DNA from: Candidatus Pacearchaeota archaeon UBA92
GTDB taxonomy: Archaea; Nanobdellota; Nanobdellia; Pacearchaeales; GW2011-AR1
Length of the DNA: 17,688 nucleotides
Assembly (NCBI GenBank): GCA_002497285.1
Contig: DANJ01000012.1
Span: forward strand, 1 to 17,688
Direction of reading: 5' to 3'
Made by a program: the position numbers and the translations under genes
Notes under the pieces: generated by a model
Database searches by the model: none
What the model was told of the DNA's origin: nothing
Seen by the model: the letters and a program-made list of their open reading frames with translations, nothing else
Shown here: piece by piece, positions 6,713 to 13,697 of the stretch
How positions within the stretch are numbered: position 1 is the stretch's first letter
Layout: the number at the start of each line of letters is the position of its first letter

Positions 6713-7056
6713 AAGATGTCAAAGTGATTCTTTCACTTGAGGCAAAACAGGTCTATGATTATTTAAATCGTCTTTCTCCTTCATCAAAAAAAGAAAGAAT
6801 GATTTTCAAAGCTGTTAGTTACAAAATAGATTTAATAAAAAATAACTTTCAGTATGGTGACCCTATTGCTAAAAATCTAATCCCTGCAGAGTATAAAAAT
6901 AAATACGGAATAAATAATCTTTTTAGAGTCGAGTTGCCCGATTTTTGGAGAATGCTTTACAGCGTTTCGGAGGGCAAATCGGAAATTGAAATAATTGCTT
7001 TTGTTCTGGATATCATAAACCATAAAGATTATAATACCAAATGGGGTTATAGATAG
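6709..7056 (+). CDS. RelE/ParE-superfamily toxin-like protein
   Basis: The 115-aa protein has a RelE/ParE-like pattern. An N-terminal helix pair (about 9-45) is followed by beta-strands carrying basic and aromatic residues: KYGINNLFRVELPDFWRMLYSV (about 63-84), then EIEIIAFVLDIINHKDYNTKWGY at the end. The arginine in FRVELPDFWRMLY and the terminal HKxYxxxWGY are where RelE enzymes keep active-site residues. Members cleave mRNA in the ribosome or act on gyrase, and the activity here cannot be read from sequence. The start overlaps the winged-helix gene by four bases, and the stop TAG directly abuts the ATG of the next gene at 7057. A polycistronic message with the GTPase is likely. Confidence 0.7.
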   Translation: MKDVKVILSLEAKQVYDYLNRLSPSSKKERMIFKAVSYKIDLIKNNFQYGDPIAKNLIPAEYKNKYGINNLFRVELPDFWRMLYSVSEGKSEIEIIAFVLDIINHKDYNTKWGYR

Positions 7057-8373
7057 ATGAATATGGAAAAGAGGAATGTCTGCATATTGGGTGCTGGGGG
7101 AAGAGATTTTCATAACTTCTTGACAAAATACAGGGATAATCAATATTATGATGTTAAGTTTTTTACTGCTACACAAATTCCTGGAATAGAAAAAAGAGTG
7201 TTTCCTAAAGTGCTTGCAGGGAAATTGTATAAGAGAGACATACCAATTTTTCCTGAATCTGATTTATCTATGCTTATTAAAAAATATGAGATAAATGATG
7301 TTGTCTTTTCTTACTCTGATGTTAGCCATGAAGATGTTATGCACAAAGCATCTATTGCTATTGCAAATGGAGCTAATTTTGTTTTGCTTGGGGGCAAAGA
7401 TACGATGATTAAAAGTGAGAAGCCTGTAATTTCTATCTGTGCTGTTAGGACTGGTGCTGGAAAGAGTCAGACATCTAGAAAAGTTGCAGAAGTTTTAAAA
7501 AAACATGGAAAGAGAGTTGTTGCTATAAGACATCCAATGCCCTATGGAGATTTGAAGAAAGAAGTTGTTCAGAGATTTGCTAATTATGCAGATTTTGAAA
7601 AAAATAAATGCACTATTGAGGAAAGGGAAGAATATGAGCCCTGGGTGGAAAGAGGAATGGTAATTTATGCAGGCGTAGATTATGAGAAAATATTGAAGGA
7701 AGCAGAAAAAGAAGCGGACATTATTATTTGGGATGGAGGCAATAATGATTTGCCTTTTTACAAACCTGACTTGCATATTGTTGTTACAGATCCTCATAGA
7801 GCAGGACATGAATTGTTATATCATCCCGGAGAAGCTAACTTTAGAATGGCTGATGTCATTGTGATTAACAAGATGGATACCGCACCTAAAGAAGGTGTTG
7901 AAAAAGTACTCGCTAATATCAAATCTTGTAACCCTAATGCAATTGTGGTTAAAGCGGAATCAAAAATAATTGTTGAAGGGATGCCTTTGCGCGGGAAAAA
8001 GGTATTAGTTGTAGAGGATGGACCTACGCTAACTCATGGAGGAATGAAGTTCGGGGCGGGAATTGTTGCTACTAAAAGGGCTGGAGCTATAATTGTAAGT
8101 CCTGTTAAAAGTGCTGTGGGTTCAATAAGAGATACTTATAAGAAATATAGCCATATTCATGATGTATTGCCTGCGATGGGTTATAGTGATAAGCAGATAA
8201 AAGAGTTAGAAACGACTATCAACAAAGTTAATGTAGATGTTGTCATTGATGCAACGCCTGTCAAATTATCTGGAATAATTAGAATAAATAAGCCGATTGT
8301 GAATGTGAGCTATGTTTTGAATGAACGTGGTTTGAACTTAGAGACTGTTTTGAAGAAAAAGAAATTTATTTAA
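7057..8373 (+). CDS. Cyclic 2,3-diphosphoglycerate synthetase-family P-loop NTPase
   Basis: The 438-aa protein matches the archaeal COG2403/cyclic-2,3-diphosphoglycerate-synthetase group. The founding enzyme of Methanothermus makes the thermoprotectant cyclic 2,3-diphosphoglycerate from 2,3-diphosphoglycerate and ATP. The N-terminal half (1-118) is Rossmann-like (NVCILGAGGRDFHNF). It is followed by a P-loop CAVRTGAGKSQTSRK (128-142), IIIWDGGNNDLPF as a probable metal-binding switch, and VIVINKMD. The C-terminal domain (about 310-438) contains GPTLTHGGMKFGAG. Many homologues in non-thermophilic, non-methanogenic archaea are listed only as predicted GTPases, so the substrate is uncertain. It follows the RelE-like gene with no gap and ends in a 4-bp tail-to-tail overlap with the convergent gene at 8370. 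Confidence 0.78.
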   Translation: MNMEKRNVCILGAGGRDFHNFLTKYRDNQYYDVKFFTATQIPGIEKRVFPKVLAGKLYKRDIPIFPESDLSMLIKKYEINDVVFSYSDVSHEDVMHKASIAIANGANFVLLGGKDTMIKSEKPVISICAVRTGAGKSQTSRKVAEVLKKHGKRVVAIRHPMPYGDLKKEVVQRFANYADFEKNKCTIEEREEYEPWVERGMVIYAGVDYEKILKEAEKEADIIIWDGGNNDLPFYKPDLHIVVTDPHRAGHELLYHPGEANFRMADVIVINKMDTAPKEGVEKVLANIKSCNPNAIVVKAESKIIVEGMPLRGKKVLVVEDGPTLTHGGMKFGAGIVATKRAGAIIVSPVKSAVGSIRDTYKKYSHIHDVLPAMGYSDKQIKELETTINKVNVDVVIDATPVKLSGIIRINKPIVNVSYVLNERGLNLETVLKKKKFI

Positions 8374-9356
8374 ATTTGGGGTTTGCTTCCATTTAATCTT
8401 TGACCCTGATAAACTGAACTTTTTCTTTGGGAGTAATCCATTCCCACTCCTTTTGGAATGTGTATTATCCTTCCCCATAAAACTGGTTGCCCTGCTTCAA
8501 TTTCTATTGGTTGCCTTAATACTGGCTGAAATCCTAAATCTCCTCTGAAGCCTGGATCTGTAAAACCTACATATCTTGTTAAGGAAGGTGTTACAACATC
8601 TGGATAGAATAATTGTAGAGCTACGTATCTACTTAATCTTACAGTTTCTGCTGTTGGTAAAAGAATATGTTGATTCGAACCAAATCTTTTTTTTGTAAAA
8701 GTTTCTGGTTTTCCAAATTCTCTTTCAGCATCTGTTTTTTGCTTTAGGGCTAGGTCTAAACCAGGATCTCCAATAGCATCCCTAGGTACGCCTGAGTAAA
8801 ACTTGTCTGAGGCATGTAAGATTAGAAATCCATTTTGAATCACTGGATCTGATGCGTCTTCAAACCCGATTAAATCGTCTCGAAATGCCCTTCTGATATC
8901 ATCATCTGTTTGGAGTGTCTTTCCATGAGGAAGATCCCTATACTCTGAAAATTTGGGAGCCCCAACTAAAAAGTGAGCAAACCTGCCTTTTTTAGACCAA
9001 TGATAATTGGAAGGTGTTGGATTAGCCACAACTATAGAATCATCTTCAAATGAGACTCCATCAATTCCTAATGTTCTTCTATGAAGTGTGCTTCTAAGAT
9101 TTGGAAATAAAACCATCTTATCCAATCCAGGGGGGAGATTTTCAAAACTGATTTCCTTAGAAGTAAACCTTGAAAGAACTGCAGGGCCAGCTGTATCTCT
9201 ATCAATTGAGAAAGGCCCTATTTTTTCATGGTGTTCTTCAGGAGTTAATTGTTTCATAGCGCCATCAGTCAGCCAAATATGCTCGTCAAGATAGTCTATG
9301 GCTGTGTCTAGGGTGAATCTTTTTGGTTCTGTTCTACTCCTTGTTTGAATAATCAT
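8370..9356 (-). CDS. dCTP deaminase / dUTPase-superfamily-like protein
   Basis: The 328-aa protein best fits the long (two-half) dCTP deaminase group, which converts dCTP to dUTP and keeps dUTP pools in balance. The C-terminal half has the trimeric dUTPase-fold signature VGFTDPGFRGDLGFQPV ... IEIEAGQPVLWGRIIHIP. It is followed by SSVYQGQ, the tail closing over the active site in dCTP deaminases. The N-terminal half has LFPNLRSTLHRRTLGIDG, resembling the RSS/G motif. The middle (about 110-230) is not recognised, so assignment is moderate; it may be an inactive nucleotide-binding relative. It has its own AT-rich TATA element about 24 nt before ATG 9356, hence probably leaderless. It overlaps the convergent GTPase gene by 4 bp. 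Confidence 0.55.
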   Translation of the reverse strand: MIIQTRSRTEPKRFTLDTAIDYLDEHIWLTDGAMKQLTPEEHHEKIGPFSIDRDTAGPAVLSRFTSKEISFENLPPGLDKMVLFPNLRSTLHRRTLGIDGVSFEDDSIVVANPTPSNYHWSKKGRFAHFLVGAPKFSEYRDLPHGKTLQTDDDIRRAFRDDLIGFEDASDPVIQNGFLILHASDKFYSGVPRDAIGDPGLDLALKQKTDAEREFGKPETFTKKRFGSNQHILLPTAETVRLSRYVALQLFYPDVVTPSLTRYVGFTDPGFRGDLGFQPVLRQPIEIEAGQPVLWGRIIHIPKGVGMDYSQRKSSVYQGQRLNGSKPQI

Positions 9357-9385
9357 TTTTTTAAAAATTTAGGGGATTTAAATAT

Positions 9386-9682
9386 TTATTTGAACTTGAA
9401 TTCGTATTTGTTCAAGTCAATTTTATCATTTATTATCTCAATGCCCTCCGACCTTAATATTTTAATTTTATTTTTCAATCCGGATGCAAATCCTCCTAAT
9501 CGCCCATTTGCATTTATTACTCTATGACAAGGAACTTGAGGTGCATACGGATTTTTGTTCATTGCATTTCCGACTGCCCTGTAAGCCTTGGTATCCATTG
9601 CTTCTGCTAGAGCTTTGTAAGTTGTAACTTTTCCTTTTGGGACTTTTCTTAGAATTTGGTAACAGTTTTCGTTGAAGTTCAT
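9386..9682 (-). CDS. One-domain O6-alkylguanine-DNA alkyltransferase
   Basis: At 98 aa this is only the C-terminal DNA-binding/active-site domain of MGMT/Ogt. Seen: helix-turn-helix KGKVTTYKALAEAMDTKAYRAVGNAMNKNP (about 16-45), the active-site PCHRVI with the acceptor cysteine (about 52-57), and GRLGGFASGLKNKIKILRSEG. Because the cysteine is kept, it should still accept alkyl groups irreversibly. Alkyltransferase-like proteins that lack methyl transfer replace this cysteine. The usual N-terminal domain is missing, as in many short archaeal versions. Its ATG overlaps the stop of the flavoprotein gene upstream (TAATG at 9684-9680), so the two are cotranslated. Confidence 0.88.
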   Translation of the reverse strand: MNFNENCYQILRKVPKGKVTTYKALAEAMDTKAYRAVGNAMNKNPYAPQVPCHRVINANGRLGGFASGLKNKIKILRSEGIEIINDKIDLNKYEFKFK

Positions 9683-10884
9683 TAATAATTTCTCCTTCTT
9701 TCTATTTCATCGACAACTTCTCTTGCAACTGCCATACTAGAAGTCATTCCGGGAGAGACTGCGTTTAGAACATGAGTTGAATTATTTGTATGCCTTATTA
9801 AAAAATCGTTAACCATTGTTCCGCTTCTGTCCACTAACTGTGCACGTATTCCTGAATTATATGGTTCAATACTTTCTCTTGGAATTTCCCCACTATAAAT
9901 TTTCCCAACTTCTTCTATGAAAAAATCAGGATCTTTTGAAAGTTTGCGATTATGTTTTACTTGACTCCACATTGCTCGACTTAATCTAGCCTTTGTAGCC
10001 CATAGATAGAAATTACGAGATGATATCTCTGATAAACCCTCCCAAGAAAATCCCCCATCATAATTTTCTTTTCCAGCTAGAGAGAGAGTTGCAGTTGGGC
10101 CCACTAAAACTTCTCCTTGCATTGTCTTTGTTAAATGTACTCCAAGGAAAGGAAAACGCAAATCTGGAACTTGATAAACCATTGAGTTTACTTTTCCAGG
10201 AAACTTGAAATAATCGCCTCTAAAGGGCAGAACTCGGAATTCTTTTCCTACGCCCATCATGTGTGCAATCGTATCTGCATGTACTCCTGCACAATTTATT
10301 AAATAATCGGTTTCAATTATACTGCTCTTTGTTTCTAATAATATTCTATCGTCACTTTCTTCTATCCCTATGACTTTAGAATTCTTCCAAAATTCAACTC
10401 CTTTCGCCCAAATGTCCGATTCCATTTTGCGCATTAATGCTCCTGTGTTTACTATTGCACCTGTAGGAGATAAAAGAGCGCAGAGGCCTTTCGCCATTGG
10501 CTCCCTTTCTAACAATTCGTCTTGGGAAATTATTCTTAATCCTTTGACTCCTGCATGCACGCCTGCTAATTCTAAAGTGTGTAATGCCCTTGCTTCTTCA
10601 TTTGAATTTGCAACAGTTAATGTTCCGCATTCTTCTATTGGAACGTCATTCTCCTTGCAATAGGTTCTTAGAAGATGACTTCCCTCTATGCATAACTTCG
10701 CTTTTAGGGTTCCTGGCTTTTGGTTTATTCCAGAATGAATAACTCCTGAATTTCTTCCCGATGCGTGTTGCCCGAAATGAGTCTCTTTTTCTATGACTAA
10801 AACATCACCTAATTTTCTTGAAGAAAGCTCTCTTGCTATTGAGAGGCCGATAATTCCTCCTCCAATTAATGTATAATCTACCAT
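9682..10884 (-). CDS. lhgO: L-2-hydroxyglutarate oxidase-like FAD-dependent oxidoreductase
   Basis: This 400-aa DAO-family flavoprotein closely resembles LhgO, which oxidises L-2-hydroxyglutarate to 2-oxoglutarate and rescues a side product of central metabolism. Seen: the dinucleotide-binding DYTLIGGGIIGLSIARELS (3-21), the acidic ribose-binding end of strand 2 (VLVIEKE), the family hallmark ASGRNSGVIHSGI (about 42-54), CIEGSHLL, INCAGVHAD, the substrate-region LPFRGDYFK and the C-terminal NAVSPGMTSSMAVA for FAD. Electrons probably go to a quinone or other acceptor, not identified here. A TATA-like TTTTTAAAC about 24 nt before the ATG supports the start. The relation to the 2-oxoglutarate-linked aminotransferase at 5134 is suggestive only. 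Gene symbol by family resemblance. Confidence 0.82.
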   Translation of the reverse strand: MVDYTLIGGGIIGLSIARELSSRKLGDVLVIEKETHFGQHASGRNSGVIHSGINQKPGTLKAKLCIEGSHLLRTYCKENDVPIEECGTLTVANSNEEARALHTLELAGVHAGVKGLRIISQDELLEREPMAKGLCALLSPTGAIVNTGALMRKMESDIWAKGVEFWKNSKVIGIEESDDRILLETKSSIIETDYLINCAGVHADTIAHMMGVGKEFRVLPFRGDYFKFPGKVNSMVYQVPDLRFPFLGVHLTKTMQGEVLVGPTATLSLAGKENYDGGFSWEGLSEISSRNFYLWATKARLSRAMWSQVKHNRKLSKDPDFFIEEVGKIYSGEIPRESIEPYNSGIRAQLVDRSGTMVNDFLIRHTNNSTHVLNAVSPGMTSSMAVAREVVDEIERRRNY

Positions 10885-10924
10885 GAAAATCTAATTTTAT
10901 TGATGTTTAAAAAGATATATGAGA

Positions 10925-11539
10925 TTATTTCGCGACTTCGCCTGTTTTGATATACCAGAGGTTTAGGTCTAATTCTGCAGAGGACATATTCATTTTCTGT
11001 GCAAGATTATTGAATGTCCTTTCTATTTCAAGATAAATTTTAGGAGTAAGGGATTTTGGCTTTTCTATCAAATCGTGTTCTGCCATAATATTTATTATAT
11101 GTCTGTCTAAAATTGCTAAACTTGTTGAACCTGTATTTCTCAAGAAATGCGATGCTTCTTTCATTCCTATGCCTTTGATATTCTTAACCAACCATTCCCT
11201 ATTATTTAGTTCATTATCAGATAATTTTTCTCTTATTGGATAATGCTGTCTGGCTTCTACAATATACTTCGCCTTATTATTATGAAACCTGTGTTTATTA
11301 TTCCGAATAAACTGGGCAAGTTCTTCTTGGGGGATTGTTAGTAGCTTGGAATTTAGGGATTTCTCTATTATTTCGGCAGTTTTCTGTTTTGAATTTGCTG
11401 TAAGAATACAAAAACAGAGTTCTTGGAACCATTCTTCGTCTGATTTGTTTTTGAATGATTTAAATTCTGAAAGTCGCTTATTTATTAATTGTTTAGTGTT
11501 TTTTGGAATTGAATCTGTTCTTTTTGTTATTGAATTCAT
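10925..11539 (-). CDS. ogg: Ogg2-type 8-oxoguanine DNA glycosylase/AP lyase
   Basis: The 204-aa HhH-GPD protein excises 8-oxoguanine and nicks the abasic site. The helix-hairpin-helix reads VKNIKGIGMKEASHFLRN (118-135) with the Schiff-base lysine K127. The catalytic aspartate is D145 in AILDRHI. The protein ends in a lysine (TGEVAK, K204). In Ogg2 enzymes a C-terminal lysine is known to recognise 8-oxoguanine, so the chain end is functional and confirms the stop. The length is typical of archaeal Ogg2. It heads the minus-strand repair cluster and shares a TATA element with the divergent tatD gene, lying 26 nt from it. A leaderless transcript is expected. Confidence 0.9.
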   Translation of the reverse strand: MNSITKRTDSIPKNTKQLINKRLSEFKSFKNKSDEEWFQELCFCILTANSKQKTAEIIEKSLNSKLLTIPQEELAQFIRNNKHRFHNNKAKYIVEARQHYPIREKLSDNELNNREWLVKNIKGIGMKEASHFLRNTGSTSLAILDRHIINIMAEHDLIEKPKSLTPKIYLEIERTFNNLAQKMNMSSAELDLNLWYIKTGEVAK

Positions 11540-11560
11540 TAAATTCCTATAATGGGGAAG

Positions 11561-11569
11561 TATAAAAAG
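11561..11569. promoter_or_regulatory. Single TATA element shared by divergent ogg and tatD genes
   Basis: TATAAAAAG on the plus strand reads CTTTTTATA on the minus strand. Its centre (about 11565) is 25 nt before the plus-strand ATG 11590 and 26 nt before the minus-strand ATG 11539. Both distances are ideal for leaderless archaeal starts. No other good TATA candidate is visible in this 50-bp gap. Confidence 0.5.
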
Positions 11570-11589
11570 TTAATTTTTCTTTTAAATTG

Positions 11590-12330
11590 ATGTTTATTGA
11601 TGTACATTGCCACTTAGATTTAGTCGAAAAAGAAACTGATATTGAGAAAGTTGTAAAAGAGTGTAAGAAAAATAAAATAAACTTCGTTAGTGATGGAACC
11701 AATGTTGAAAGTAATAGAAAGATGCTTGAATATGCTAAGAAATACAATGTCTCGGTTTGTTTGGGAATTTATCCAGAGCATGTAATGGAGATGAATGATA
11801 AAGAGCTCAAAGATGAATTTGATTTTATTTTAAAAAACAATGGCAAGATTTCGGGCATAGGTGAAGTTGGAATGGACTTTGTCAAAGGTAAAGAGGCCAA
11901 GCAAGAAAAATACTTTAGAGAATTCATTAAATTAGCAAAGAAAATTGATAAGCCGATTACTGTGCATTCAAGAAAGGCGGAAAAGGAATGTATAGAAATT
12001 TTGGAAGATTTAAAGGTGAAAAAAGTGATTATGCATTACTTTTCTGGAAATATGAATCTTGTTAAAAGGATAATCGATAATGGATGGTTTTTGAGTATTC
12101 CTACATGTGTTAAATATTCAGAGCATTTTCAGAAAGTTATTGAAATTGTGCCTGTTGAGCTATTATTGTGTGAGACTGATTCTCCTTACTCACATCCAGA
12201 CAGAAAGTTTCCTAATAATCCAAATAATGTAATTGAAAGTTATAAGATGGTTGCTGAAATTAAGAAAATGAAATTGAAAGATGTTGAGAAACAATTAGAA
12301 AAGAATTTTAAGAGATTATTCGGGAGATAA
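11590..12330 (+). CDS. tatD: TatD-family metal-dependent DNase
   Basis: The 246-aa amidohydrolase-fold nuclease has all TatD metal ligands visible: H6 and H8 in DVHCHLD, E92 in GIGEVGMDF, H126 in TVHSRKAE, H149 in MHYFSG and D197 in CETDSPYSHPD. The family are 3'-5' exonucleases and AP endonucleases with repair roles. The start is ATG 11590, not the TTG just before it, because the TATA element is 25 nt upstream and relatives begin with M-(hydrophobic)-DVHCHLD. The family tends to be slightly longer (about 255-265 aa), mainly at loops. It is divergent from the glycosylase gene, so two DNA-repair functions are driven from one promoter region. Confidence 0.88.
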   Translation: MFIDVHCHLDLVEKETDIEKVVKECKKNKINFVSDGTNVESNRKMLEYAKKYNVSVCLGIYPEHVMEMNDKELKDEFDFILKNNGKISGIGEVGMDFVKGKEAKQEKYFREFIKLAKKIDKPITVHSRKAEKECIEILEDLKVKKVIMHYFSGNMNLVKRIIDNGWFLSIPTCVKYSEHFQKVIEIVPVELLLCETDSPYSHPDRKFPNNPNNVIESYKMVAEIKKMKLKDVEKQLEKNFKRLFGR

Positions 12331-12376
12331 AATGCCTAAACTAAGCTCCAAGACTATTATTTGAAGCGGTCAAAAG

Positions 12377-12385
12377 CTTTATTAG
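12377..12385 (+). promoter_or_regulatory. TATA element of the P-loop kinase gene
   Basis: CTTTATTAG, preceded by purine-rich CAAAAG, is centred about 26 nt before ATG 12407 and predicts a leaderless message. The 76-bp gap after tatD shows nothing else recognisable. Confidence 0.45.
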
Positions 12386-12406
12386 TTTAGATTCATACTT
12401 GTAGTT

Positions 12407-12901
12407 ATGAAACTAATTATTCTTCGAGGTCCTGCTGGAGTTGGTAAAACTACGATGGGCAAACTTTTAAAGAAAAGATTAGGAGATTCTCTTCTGTTTA
12501 ATATTGATATGATTTGCTCCGATATGATTGGAGGTCATCCAAGAAAAACGGAAGTGAGATATGCTGCACATGAGTTATGTTATTTAGCTGCTGAAAAAAC
12601 ACTAGCAAAAAACCTTATTTTTGAAAGACTTTTTCTTGATCAAAGTGATATTGATCATATTGTTAAGCTTTTTTCCAAGTTGAAATATAAAATCATTGTA
12701 ATTACATTAAAAGCATCCATTGAAAAATTAATTAGACAAGATTCAAAAAGATTGAGTCCTCTTGGGTCTGAAGACATTAAAAGGTTGCATCGTCTTTTTA
12801 TTGAATCTAAGGTAAAAACTACTGGAAAAACAATTGAGGTTGGGAATAAAACTCCAAATACAATAGTAAATGAGATTATCAATTATTTAAGTATTTCTTG
12901 A
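12407..12901 (+). CDS. Small P-loop NTPase, kinase-like
   Basis: This 164-aa AAA_33-type P-loop protein resembles small-molecule kinases (shikimate/gluconate/chloramphenicol-phosphotransferase group). Walker A is GPAGVGKTT (8-16). An acidic strand end NIDMICSDMIGG follows (about 37-48), positioned to bind metal or substrate. LIFERLFLDQSD (about 70-81) resembles the Walker B region, and a lid-like IRQDSKRLSPLGSED (about 109-123) carries basic residues. The substrate is unknown, and polynucleotide 5'-kinase-like or antibiotic-modifying roles are possible for the family. It has its own leaderless promoter and ends 11 bases before the convergent nuclease gene. Confidence 0.65.
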   Translation: MKLIILRGPAGVGKTTMGKLLKKRLGDSLLFNIDMICSDMIGGHPRKTEVRYAAHELCYLAAEKTLAKNLIFERLFLDQSDIDHIVKLFSKLKYKIIVITLKASIEKLIRQDSKRLSPLGSEDIKRLHRLFIESKVKTTGKTIEVGNKTPNTIVNEIINYLSIS

Positions 12902-12912
12902 TAAATTTACAG

Positions 12913-13542
12913 CTATTTTAGGCAACCAGTTTCCTTTAGATACTTTATTGCGTCCAAGTCTATGCGTTTGTGGAGAAGAGTTCCGACAGGAAAATCAAAT
13001 ACTCCATTTTCAGGACTCCGCAAAATAAAATCTCTTGCTTTCACCCCAAACCATTCTCTCGCTCTGTATTCTATTCCAGATCTTCTTATTTTTGCATTAT
13101 TTACTATCCCTTCAAGAAATCTTGCTCTTAGGTCGCAATAATGCCAATTAGGATTACTTTCTGGGACTTTTTCCTCTCTGTGCCAGATATTTCTCAATAT
13201 ATTATCGCTTATAAAATATAAAGAAACGATGCCCATTTCCTTTCTTAGGAGATTTACTCTTTTTCTATGGGTAAGATGTGAAAGTCTTTTTAGCACTCTC
13301 TCAAAATTATGATATCCAAGAGCGTATATCACAGGAAGTTGATGATTCTGGAATGCCTCAACCTGGTAGACCTTTGGCTGTACTCCATATTCAAAAAAGC
13401 CTGTTTTTGCTTCGACTAAAAATTTTCCATTGACTAAAAAATCAGGCTGAAAAGGATTTTCAGAAGTTCTTTCAAAATCTGGAAAATGCTCCTGAAGCAT
13501 TTCTTCAAACCTCTCTCCTATTATATCAGATATGCCTGGCAT
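12913..13542 (-). CDS. PD-(D/E)XK nuclease-like protein
   Basis: From the start chosen here (ATG, complement of 13540-13542) the protein has 209 aa. It shows a PD-(D/E)XK core: an opening helix with glutamates (IIGERFEEML, about 7-16), D34 in QPDFLVNG, then E44-A-K46 in FLVEAKTGFF, and a trailing Gln in KVYQVEAF. This pattern occurs in restriction, recombination and repair nucleases and in tRNA-splicing-type relatives. The family is not recognised further. The start is chosen because a TATA box (13564-13572) sits about 25 nt upstream. The longer frame to 13665 would translate that TATA box and a tRNA-end repeat. It lies beside a tRNA-end duplication, suggesting an accessory gene. Confidence 0.6.
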   Translation of the reverse strand: MPGISDIIGERFEEMLQEHFPDFERTSENPFQPDFLVNGKFLVEAKTGFFEYGVQPKVYQVEAFQNHQLPVIYALGYHNFERVLKRLSHLTHRKRVNLLRKEMGIVSLYFISDNILRNIWHREEKVPESNPNWHYCDLRARFLEGIVNNAKIRRSGIEYRAREWFGVKARDFILRSPENGVFDFPVGTLLHKRIDLDAIKYLKETGCLK

Positions 13543-13563
13543 TGAATTATTGCTATTGAATAT

Positions 13564-13572
13564 TATATAAAT
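13564..13572 (-). promoter_or_regulatory. TATA box of the PD-(D/E)XK gene
   Basis: TTTATATAA on the minus strand is centred about 25 nt from ATG 13542, predicting a leaderless transcript. It decides the start of the gene against the longer open frame. Confidence 0.6.
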
Positions 13573-13581
13573 ATGATTGAT

Positions 13582-13594
13582 ATGCGGAGGGTAG
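13582..13594 (-). repeat. Copy of the tRNA-Leu 3' end (att-like direct repeat, distal copy)
   Basis: ATGCGGAGGGTAG on the plus strand is identical to 13698-13710, which is the acceptor strand, discriminator and first downstream base of the tRNA. The two copies are 116 bp apart in the same orientation. On the minus strand both are followed within a few bases by CAATC, which extends the similarity. Confidence 0.7.
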
Positions 13595-13598
13595 CTCT

Positions 13599-13693
13599 CA
13601 AGAACTCTGTTCTTGGATTCTTCAACTTCGCAAAGTTGAAGCGATTTGAACCTGTCGCACTGCACTTAGAATCCTGTCCAATCTGAAGATTGG
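13599..13693 (-). other. Compact array of perfect hairpins between tRNA-end repeats; possible structured RNA
   Basis: Inside about 95 bp there are four stems plus a closing helix. They are CAAGAAC/GTTCTTG (13599-13615, loop 3), CTTCAACTT/AAGTTGAAG (13620-13641, 9 bp, loop 4), GCGA/TCGC (13641-13658) and CCAATC/GATTGG (13678-13693). GGATTC (13615-13620) with GAATCC (13669-13674) can enclose the middle two as a three-way junction. Orientation is assumed to follow the tRNA. It could be a small non-coding RNA, a degenerate tRNA-like remnant or a tiny non-autonomous element. Confidence 0.4.
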
Positions 13694-13697
13694 GAAA

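Noticed and set aside
11587..11589. TTG start for tatD
   Set aside because: ATG 11590 fits the TATA spacing and the family's usual N-terminus.
13543..13665. N-terminal extension of the PD-(D/E)XK gene to an ATG at 13665
   Set aside because: It would translate the TATA box at 13564-13572, the 13-bp tRNA-end repeat and two perfect hairpins. The downstream ATG at 13542 has ideal leaderless spacing.
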